Shown here: positions 31,319 through 39,375 of the stretch, piece after piece
How the letters are laid out: each line of letters begins with the position of its first letter
Position numbering within the stretch: position 1 is the first letter of the stretch
Assembly (NCBI RefSeq): GCF_000003855.2
Contig: NW_003101672.1
Span: forward strand, 137,323-176,697
DNA length: 39,375 nt
DNA from: Blastomyces gilchristii SLH14081
Taxonomy: Eukaryota; Ascomycota; Eurotiomycetes; Onygenales; Ajellomycetaceae
Reading direction: 5' to 3'
Program-made: the position numbers and the translations under genes
Notes under the pieces: model-generated
Told to the model about the DNA's origin: nothing
What the model saw: only the letters and a program-made list of their open reading frames with translations
The model's database searches: none

Positions 31319-32210
31319 ATGAGCTCTTCAATCACTCTGTCACTGCTGCAGCCTCTACATACCTACATCTATTATGAAGATAGAGAGATTAAGGTCAGAG
31401 ATTCTCTGAGATATAAGAAAAACATCTTATCTGAATTTCACAGCTTTATCTGTACTCTTGAACAGAAATTCTGTCTTAATCTGAGTCAGTATAATACTCA
31501 TAAGATATGAGTAATATACACTGTCAACCTTCTTGAAGACATCTCTGTGACTACTTGAGTCATTAAGAAGAGAGAGCTTGAGTGTACTAATACTATCATG
31601 ACTTGAGAAGAATTCAAGAACTTTCTACTGAATTAACTCAAAGATCACTGTAATCACAGCTTCACAGTGACACAGTGATTCAACTCATTATATTAATAAG
31701 ATGATAAGAATTCTTTCAATTTCAATACAAGATTTAAAGAATATTGAGAGGAATTGACTGATAATTTGAATCAATTAAAAACACAGCTTTATCTCATGAA
31801 GCTGACTTATAAGGTGCAGATAATGATATCATAATATCAGAGTTTATTAATCAATTATACTGAGCTTGTCAACCTGGCTTTCTGAATCTATTTGAATAAT
31901 CAATTCTCTGAGAAAAAGGTTAATAAGATCTCTTCTAAGTAATCAATGATAGAATCTAAACAGCACTGTGACAGCTTCAGTGTGAAGAAAGTAAAGAAGA
32001 ATTCTAAGTATTCTGATTCTTCACTCACTGTAAAGAAATATTAAAAAAGATTTAATAAAGATCTCTATTTTAACTGTGAAGCTGATGATCACTATATCAG
32101 TGATTGTAAGAGACTGAAGAAGAGAAAAAACTGAGAAGATATCTTCTCAAAGTCAACTTCTCTTCTGACAAATATATTCATGAAAGATAAAGAAGAGAAA
32201 GAAATGAAGA
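31319..32210 (+). pseudogene. Family C gag with zinc-knuckle remnant
   Basis: It starts at the ATG at 31319 (MSSSITLSLLQPL), open for 63 codons with FHSFICTLEQKF. After stops it continues with ELTDNLNQLKTQLYLMKL and a basic linker. The nucleocapsid knuckle lies at 32066-32107 and reads YFNCEADDHYISDC. That is a C-x2-C-x4-H-x4-C knuckle whose first Cys has become Tyr by one G-to-A change. A lysine-rich tail (RLKKRK) follows. Stops are mostly TGA and TAA. Gag would form the virus-like particle; this copy cannot. Confidence 0.78.
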
Positions 32211-35200
32211 ATTGATAATTCTTATATCTTCAAGTTCATGTTACAATCACAATGCATATTCTGAATAAGAAGATATCAGTGAGATATCTACTTAACTTCA
32301 GAGTGAATATTAACTTCATATTCTATTTCTTTTCTTTGATGAAGAGTTGAAAGAAGATAGATCTGTTAAATTATATGAAATTTACTGATGAAATAAAATG
32401 TCATCATTTTAGCATAATTCAAGTGAAGTGTGTGATCACAGACTCAGAAGAAATCTTTAAGAAGAGCAGTCTACTTCTTTACATAGTTAATATCATAGAT
32501 GAGAACATCATTCTAAATCTTTCATAATTAAGAGAAAACAATCCTCTCATTGACTGAGTCACTCAAGTGTGACAGTATTATCTCACTAATGAAGAGACAG
32601 TGATAGAGAAATCTGAAGAGTTTTATTAAAAGAATCTTGAGAAAAAGATAGAGTCAATATACTGCATAGCAGATGATTGAAACTTGAGAACAGATGAAGA
32701 AGTTATCACTCTCACTATAAAATTAGCAGCAGTATTCATTATTGAAGATAAATGTACACAACATCTCTTTACAGATTATAAGAATGTCTTTTTAAAAAGA
32801 GAAGCAGCACAGTTTTCTGATATTAAGATATGATATAAAATTTGCCTTGAAGACAGTGTAACAGTGCTGTACAGATCTCTTTACAACTTATCTGTAAAGA
32901 AATTAAATGTTCTATATAAATATCTTAAAGAAGCATAATCAAAGAACTGAATACACTTATTAAAGAGTTCAGCAGAGACATCTATACTCCTTATACTTAA
33001 GAAGAATAGTAAACTATATCTATGTGTAGACTACAGAGGCCTTAATAAGATGACAGTTAAGAATCACTATTCATTACTGTTGATTGACAAGATAATCAAT
33101 CAATTATCTGAAGTAAAGATGTTCTCAAAGATTAATATATGAAATATCTATCATAGAATCAGAGTTAATGAAGACAATGTTTGAAAAACAGCTTTTCATA
33201 TCAAGTACAGTAATTTTGAATATCTTGTTTTATCTTTTGATCTTTGTAACACTTCAGCCATCTTTCAGATCTATATAAATGAGATACTGTGAGGCCTTGT
33301 TAATATCTTCTGCATAGTATATCTGAACAATATTCTAGTCTTCTTGAAATCAGAGAAAGAATATGATACTCATGTTTAAGAAGTGTTGAGTTGCTTGAGA
33401 CAGTATCAACTCTATATAAATACTGAAAAATGCTTGTTCTACATGCAGAAGATTGATTTCTTAGATTATATTATTGAGATAAACAGCATTTTAATGAACA
33501 GAAGCCAGATCTCTGTCATTGAGAACTGGTCAGTATCACAGATGTATCACAAGATGCAGATATTTCTAGAATTTGCAAATTTCTACAGATGATTCATCTA
33601 TATATATTCATAAATTACTGTCTCTCTTACAGATCTGTTAAAGAGAAGTGTGAAAGACAGAAAAACAGAATTATTTACTCTCACTTAAGACATCACACAG
33701 GTGTTCACTGAATTGAAATAAGCTTTTATAGATATCACAATACTGAATCACTTTAATCTCAACTTACTCAGTCAGTGTGAGACTGATGTATCTGAGAATG
33801 AAGTCTGTGAAATCTTTTCACAGTTAACACTGAAGATCTTTCAATGTTGAAAGAATCAGAGAATAATCACTTCTGAGAATATAGACAATGAATTGTCTGT
33901 AAGAGAAGACTTTTTCTCAGAGTCTATAAGATATTAAAAATAAAGATCAGTGATCTTCTTCTTCAAGAAGTTATCACTCATGCAGAGAAGATATGATACT
34001 CATAATCAGAAGATATTAGTAATTATCAAATTCTTTAAAATCTGATGACATTATCTTTAGAGTAGTAAGTACTCAGTGTAAGTTCTCACTGATCATACAA
34101 ATCTGCATTATTTCTTGACAATAAAGAGCTTGACAGAATGTTAAGTCAGATGAGTGAAGCTGCTTTCAGAGTATAATTTCTATATTTAATACTGTTCAGA
34201 TCAGCTTAACCTCACTGACACACTGTCTAAATAACCTGATTATAATATCATTGATGCAGAGAAGAATTCTATAAAAGAATCTCTGTCATTACTGTAGAAG
34301 AAGCTGACTGCAGAGAATTAAAATTCTCTAAAGCTCAGAAACAGCACTGATAAGACAGCTGCATAACTCAGTATAGAAAGTGAAAGAAAATTCAGATTGT
34401 CACAGAGAACTGACACTGAAGATCATAAGCTTCTTATATTATATCTTACAATTATTGAATTAATAAAGAATAAAACAGTCTACAATCTTTCAATCTGACT
34501 ACTTTTAAAATTTATTAATAAGTTATAGAAGAGGAATGTCTCTACTGTAGCTTAAATTCAGAAGTTGAAGAAGAAAGAATCTGATTTAAACTTGAAAGAG
34601 ACAGGCTCTGAGCAGAGCAATGCTGCTAAGAAATCAAGTCACTGATAACTAGAAGAATGTGAACTTCTACTACTGAATGATTCAGTCTTCATCTCTTATA
34701 GTAGAGCAGTGTATCAGAAGTTATTGAGAATTTATTATAATAATTTCCATGCAGAGCACTTCAGATTAGACAAGACTGAAAAGCTTCTAAAATATAAATA
34801 TATTTGAAACAAGCTCTGAGCAGATGTCAAAGAGTATATTAAGACTTATAATATCTATCAAAGAATAAAGATTCTGCAGTATAAGCAATATAGTGAGTTA
34901 GTATCACTGCCTGTTTCAAAGAGCTCATAACAGAATTTATTAATAAATTTCATAGTTGATCTACTGAAGTCAATAAGAGTTAAAGAATATGACTCAATTT
35001 TGATCATTATTAATCACTTTATAAAGATGATCAGATATATCTCTACTTATAAAAAGATTAAAGTCTCTGAATTGACTGATCTGTTTTTAGATATCATTAT
35101 TTATGATTATAATGCTTTGAAATCATTGATAACAGATTAAGAATTCCTCTTCATCAGCAAATACTGATCAGCTTTTTACTATTATTTTATAATAAGATAT

Positions 35201-36085
35201 CTTCTCAGTACTGTATTTTATCTACAGACAGATGATCAGACTGAATATCAGAATCAGATACTAGAACAGCATCTTTAAGTATTCTATTTATATCATCAGA
35301 ATGATTGACTCAAACATCTTCTAATTACTGAATTTATATATAACAATGTAAAGAATGTAATCTTAAAGATATCTTCTTTCTATACTTATTATAAATATAA
35401 TTCTTTATTACTCAGTGACATTGCAGACAACATTTTAAAGAGACAAATAGATAGTCAGAATATTAAATAGATACAGAGAACAGAGTATCTCTTAGTATTA
35501 AAAGTAAAAGCAAGATTGAAACTTTTAAATAAAATTCATAAGAAGATGATGAAAAGTATTCATTATATTCAGAAGTAGTAGATAAAATACTATAATTAAA
35601 AACATCTTTTAATGAAGTTCTTGATAGAGAATTAAGTACTACTTTCAGCAAAGAATATCAAGATAATAAGACTATGTAAGAAGCTCAGTGAGTAATAGCT
35701 AGAATCTTTCTCAGTAATAAGAGTGATGAGTAAGCAGATATATGAGTTGAAATTACTCACAGAATTGAAATCAATTCATTCTATTTTTCATATTTTCTAT
35801 TTAAAGCTCTATAAGTAATACTCTGAAATGAAGCTGTCTCAGCTGAATAATATTAAGATTGAGAGTGATATTAAATATCTTATAAAGAAAATATTGAATA
35901 AGTGAATATATTATAATAAGCTTCAATATCTTATTAAATGAGAAGATTATTTATTATCAGAGAATTTATAAGAATCACTTAAACATTTGAAAAATGCTGA
36001 GAAAGAGATTACAAGCTATGAGACAGCTAGTAGAGACTGCCTTATTACATATCAGAGATATTGAGTAAGAAATACTGCTTAAGAC
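32211..36085 (+). pseudogene. Family C pol: protease, RT, RNase H, integrase, chromodomain
   Basis: The protease region is at about 32230-32620, its active site not clear. RT runs from about 32880 to 33650: CVDYRGLNKMTVKN, then SKINI (33124-33138) where LDI/IDI is expected, FEYLVLSFDL, and VYLNNILVF (YLNN at 33320-33331). All three catalytic Asp are therefore Asn. The piece at 33383-33592 is open (KIDFLDYIIEIN, then FLEFANFYR). RNase H is at about 33700-34200. Integrase is at about 34700-35330: its N-terminal zinc site keeps HAEH, but both Cys read Tyr (KTYNIYQRIK); the core shows INFIVDLL and SLITD, with TEYQNQILEQ later. A chromodomain lies at about 35867-35985 (YLIKKILNK, then LQYLIK and EDYLLSEN). 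Inactive. Confidence 0.85.
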
Positions 36086-37541
36086 TTCTCATTTTTCTTA
36101 AAGAATTTTTTTAGAGATAATCTTATAATGATAAGTCAGTGTCTTATAAGCTCTGTAGCACTCTTCTTCTATTTTCTCTCAAAGAGTTTTTTAGAAGTTT
36201 AATGAGACTACACAAGTGTAAAATTCCTGAAGCAATTAATAAGAAAAGAAAGAAATATTTGAAATTAATAAAGATTAATATTATTAATCTGTAGACTGCT
36301 GCTATTCTAATAGAGCTACAGTCTACTGAAAAAGTAAAAAGAGAGATCAGAGTCTACTCATCAATAATCACATTCTCATCAAACTCATTCTTCATTATTG
36401 AAGTCTTCAGCATCAGTATCTTTATCTGTTGAGAAGTTAGTACTGCAGCACTGCAGAGAAGCATGCTATAGAAGAGTATAAGAGATACTGAAAGTATTAA
36501 CTTATCAATTTATAAAACATCTCAGTCATCTGCTTTAATTAAAGTGAGATTCTCTTTAATCAGTGATTAATCTTTATAATACTTTTAATAACAGTACTGA
36601 CTAATCTCTTCTTGAGATCAGTTATTCTGAGATATTTTTTCATCTTAAAGATTCATGCTTTTATCTTCTTTTACAGATGAGTAAGAGAAACCTTCTCAGT
36701 CTTGACAGAATTCATCAATACTTAAAGCTCTGAGATTCTCACTCTGTACTGCTTGAGTATCTGAGCTTCTTGTCAGAGCTGATATGATGCCTTCTTATAG
36801 AGTAGGTAATACTTACAGAGAGATAGAAGTCATTGTTATAAGTATAATAAAAATAACAGAAGTGAGAGAAGAAGTAGATACATAAAATCCTCTTCTTCTT
36901 CAGCTGCTTAGTACAGTACAGATAAATAATAGTGTTAATCAGAGATCACACTGAAGCCTTCTCACAGAGAGAAGATAAAGAAACTGCAGAACTCTGCAGA
37001 CTCAACTCAGCAGCATTCTGAGCAGAACTCAGATATATTATGAAAGAGAAACTACAGATTGAGCTTCTCAGAGTCACTGTCTCTAAAATCAAGCTCTTTC
37101 TGAGATTCTCTTTGAATGACTACACAGGGTCATATATCATTATGTTGATTGAGAGGAAAGACAGCATCATAACAGTAGTGAGAGAGGCAGAGAACAGATC
37201 AGACACAGATAAACTAGTTAGCAGAAGAGATAACATCTCACTACAAGGCACAGCTACTATTATCACAGCTGTAAGAGATGTAGAAGAGAGAGAAGATGTG
37301 ATAATAAAAGCAGTGCTTCTGCAGCTTATTAATACTGCTGTCTTCATCTTCAATCTAGCTTTCTTAACAGTCATGAAGACTGCAGCTGCATCATGAAGAC
37401 ATTTATTATTCACTAGAAAATGTTAGAATAAGTTCTTTATTATTCTTCAAGAATAATACTCTCATACACTCACTATTGTAATTAAGAAGAGAGAAAGAAA
37501 AATGTTTCACAGAGAGAGAAATCTTTTCAAAAAATTCTATT
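36086..37541. other. Unassigned region 3' of family C pol
   Basis: About 1.45 kb where a 3' leader and LTR of C should start, but no copy of the C LTR is found. Contents: an imperfect hairpin at 36291-36326, a minus-strand stretch with few stops (about 36700-36900) and a 118-codon plus-strand open frame at 37040-37396. The last overlaps a 97-codon open frame on the other strand (37120-37413). The plus frame has alternating charged stretches (VREAENRSDTDKLVSRRD) and a hydrophobic end. Neither is recognised. Because C-to-T decay is weak in this patch, either frame may be chance or the remnant of an extra ORF like that of family A. Confidence 0.4.
36291..36326. repeat. Imperfect hairpin
   Basis: The outer arms gtagactg (36291-36298) and cagtctac (36319-36326) pair exactly. 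Inside them, gctatt and aatag(a)gc pair with a bulge. The arms contain tagactg/cagtcta, the same 7 bases as the hAT terminus, possibly by chance. Confidence 0.5.
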
Positions 37542-37810
37542 ACTACTGTTAGCTTTGTCTCTAAAATATATCACTTTTACAGAGAATTTCATATATAGAA
37601 CAGAATATAATGAGAGATCTGCAAGTCACTTATTAACTATATTTTTCACATTTTAAATTAATATATAAGCAACTCATTTATCATGCATTTGATTTGAATG
37701 AAGATGAGAAAAGAAAGATCTACACAGTCAGCAGAAAAACTCATCTATTTCTTTATACAGTATATACACTGTTAATTGATTGATAACTATTATTATACAA
37801 CAAAGATAAT
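37542..37810. repeat. Direct repeat R1
   Basis: This ~269-base sequence is nearly identical to 39106-39375, in the same orientation. It contains no gene. It could be an LTR, a MITE or a segment of a larger unit. It is more AT-rich than R2; where R2 has gcgcgataacgaccc, R1 has gattgataactatta. Confidence 0.85.
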
Positions 37811-37891
37811 TTCTAATCTGATAATCTTGAGAACATCAGAACTATGCTCTTAAAGAGAAGAGTATTATCATATCTCTGACTGTATTAAGAC
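37811..37891. other. Short spacer between R1 and hAT H2
   Basis: These 81 bases have no feature. The last eight (attaagac) would be the left hAT target duplication if H2 is complete on this side; the partner is not found. Confidence 0.35.
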
Positions 37892-39105
37892 TAGACTGGC
37901 CGGCGGGACCATGAATTTCACATTTGGTCCCATTTGATCTGGTCTCATACATTTCTTGGCGTGAGTCCCACCAGGACCAAGCCTCAAAAAAATCTGAAAA
38001 TGGACCATTTCTGAGAGAAATGGCATGAAAAATGACCAGATTTAATTCAAGAACAGTGAAATGAGAGTAATTTCTCAGAATAAACTGTGAAAGATGATCA
38101 TTCTTTCAAAATCAGAATGGAACTGAAACTGAAGATTAAAATCAGTCTCATTCAGTTCATTCAGTGATTGCTTATATAATCAGAATTTGATAATGATTAT
38201 TGATAATACTCATGAAATAACTAAATACATTCTTGTGTAAGTTTATTCTTCACTTTCTCATGAAAACTACACTTCTCTGATATACTGTGATCAGAGGTAT
38301 TAAACTGTCTGATAATTTCATGTTTTATAATCATGAGTTTCTTGATTGTTTCTTCTTGTAATTGTTCTCAGTGATAGTAATAAATATCTTAACTTGAGTT
38401 GAACTTTCACTTCATTCTCACTTCTGTCAATGAAATTATCAGAATATCACACATTATCAGTGCAACAGTTGAATATGTACTCTCAACAATTTTTCATAAC
38501 TCTAGAATTGATTTGATGCATAAATTTGTTGAATCATCTTGAAGATAGCAGTCAAATTCAGTTTTACAAGCATGTAGTTTTACCTGATTTTCAGTTGTAA
38601 TCAATGTATGCAAGTTCTGTTTCAAAGTTAGTATTATAGTTCTATGAGATATGAAGTGTTATTAAAGATTGTTACTTACTAGAGAATTGTATTTCACTGT
38701 CTTCACATCTCAAACATCTGCTCATTCAAATCTCTGATAGTTAACATTGTAGTAGTCTCAGATTAATTTAATATATGAGTCTTATTCCTCCTCTGTTCAA
38801 TCTTAAGAAGTGTAGATATTAACTCAACAGAAGAGATCTAGTAGAGCTGCTATAGTATAGTACTCTGTAAAAGATTGTTCAGTTTGCTGTAGTAATATAT
38901 CAGTTTATTTCTTACAGTAATAATAGCCTGCACTATAGCATCATCTCAGACTGAATTTCTTTTTGAGTGATTTAACTGCTTCTCAAGATGAGTAAATAAA
39001 CTGTTATACTCTTATCAGACTGACTTCTGCTTTTCTGTACAAGCGATTGAGACTGAGAGTACGAGTTATAATCTGGCGTAGTAAATCATTCACATTTTTC
39101 ATCTC
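37892..39105 (-). mobile_element. hAT DNA transposon copy H2 (3' end preserved)
   Basis: The reverse complement of H1, with the SINE site empty (38219-38229). The 3' terminus at 37892 reads tagactggccggcgggacca. A short inverted pair, gggacca / tggtccc, lies at 37904-37938. The first ~110 bases are hardly mutated, while the rest is moderately decayed. The transposase part runs from about 38240 toward 39100. The 5' end appears cut at about 39105, where R2 starts, since no second terminus is seen. Confidence 0.75.
38240..39100 (-). pseudogene. hAT transposase C-terminal part (H2)
   Basis: A less decayed version of 1-690. Read leftward from about 38900: a stretch resembling the hAT AALLD region (TIAALLDLF, about 38830-38870), then LHACKTEFDCYLQDD and the dimerisation region (STYSTVALIMCDIL, about 38440-38500). 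TIKKLMIIKHEIIRQF and KVKNKLTQECI (to about 38240) close the frame. Stops sit where Trp or Arg would fit. The N-terminal catalytic residues are absent. The role in the intact element would be transposase dimerisation at the transposon ends. Confidence 0.6.
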
Positions 39106-39375
39106 ACTACGGTTAGCTTTGTATATAAAATATATCACTTTCACAGAGAATTTCATATATAGAACAGAATATAATGAGAGATCTGCAAGTCACTTATTTG
39201 TTAAAACGGCGCCACGTTTTTAATTAATAGATAAGCACTTCATTTTTCATGCATTTGATTTGAATGAAGATGAGAAAAGAAAGATCTACACAGTCAGCAG
39301 AAAAACTCGTCTATTTCTTTATACAGTATATACACTGTTAATTGCGCGATAACGACCCAACACAACAAAGATAAT
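39106..39375. repeat. Direct repeat R2, runs off the window end
   Basis: The partner of R1. It keeps CpG-rich islands (ggcgccacg at about 39209-39217 and gcgcgataacgaccc near 39345). Homology with R1 continues to the last base, so the repeat may extend beyond the window. Confidence 0.85.

Larger units (their letters stand above)
30585..36085 (+). mobile_element. Ty3/gypsy family C element, plus strand
   Basis: The order is LTR, leader, gag with a CCHC knuckle remnant, protease region, RT, RNase H, integrase, chromodomain. It truncates B3. A third gypsy family, it is unrelated in LTR sequence to A and B, and a single copy in this window. The right end is unresolved: no matching 3' LTR is seen by 39375. 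Confidence 0.85.

Noticed and set aside
35463..35651. Minus-strand open frame of 62 codons
   Set aside because: Antisense to the integrase end of family C.
37040..37413. A host gene on either strand
   Set aside because: Overlapping open frames on both strands, no recognised domain and no sign of a promoter or introns. Kept only as part of an unassigned region.
1..39375. Mitochondrial or bacterial origin because of the high AT content
   Set aside because: Nested LTR elements with target duplications, chromodomains, a Tad1-like LINE and a Pol III SINE are nuclear eukaryotic. No mitochondrial genes are present.

Overview
The window looks like a 39 kb piece of an AT-rich, gene-free repeat compartment of a filamentous fungus, most probably a Pezizomycotina ascomycete. 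It contains intron-less chromodomain Ty3/gypsy elements, a non-LTR element of the RNase H-bearing Tad1/I-like type, a hAT transposon and a tRNA-derived SINE, all decayed by one-directional C-to-T / G-to-A change like repeat-induced point mutation (RIP). I found no intact host gene, rRNA, functional tRNA or CRISPR array. The organism assignment is inference from element types and mutation style.

Layout, left to right. (1) 1-1427: hAT remnant H1 (+), with a SINE (S1, 709-1089). (2) 1428-4665: gypsy family B copy B1 (-), its 5' LTR at 4352-4665, apparently inserted into (3) 4666-5830: 3' end of gypsy family A copy A1 (+). (4) 5831-6388: AT-rich inner part of a second A copy (A0, -), whose LTR is split in two (6389-6442 and 12565-12768) by (5) 6443-12564: a complete family A element A2 (-) with 258-bp LTRs and the target duplication ATAAT. 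(6) 12769-13046 and 18888 to about 22600: family B copy B4 (+), split by (7) 13047-18887: a complete family B element B2 (-) with 285-bp LTRs and the target duplication TCTTA. B2 carries a 190-bp LINE tail (14138-14327); B4 carries a second SINE (S2, 19624-19995) and a 100-base assembly gap (20481-20580). (8) 22600-23024: unassigned. (9) 23025-26706 and 29287-30584: family B copy B3 (-), split by (10) 26707-29286: a 5'-truncated LINE (-). (11) 30585 to about 36085: gypsy family C (+). (12) 36086-37541: unassigned. (13) 37542-37810 and 39106-39375: a direct repeat R1/R2 flanking (14) a second hAT copy H2 (-), which is the inverted partner of H1.

How the parts fit together. The polymerases keep recognisable order (gag, protease, RT, RNase H, integrase, chromodomain in A and C), but most catalytic aspartates of the RTs are now asparagine and stops occur throughout, so none is likely to be autonomous. 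The LINE is the best preserved element and shares its AAT-repeat end with the SINE, so it is a plausible partner for SINE movement. Duplicated families supply empty sites: the SINE S1 site is unoccupied in H2, the LINE tail site is unoccupied in B3, and the LINE site is unoccupied in B1 and B2. The order of insertion can therefore be read from sequence alone. The most unusual signal is the mutation context: changes fall mainly at CpC and CpG, while CpA/TpG stays abundant, unlike the textbook CpA-directed process. Coordinates of domain edges are hand-read and approximate; LTR, SINE and target-duplication edges are base-level readings.
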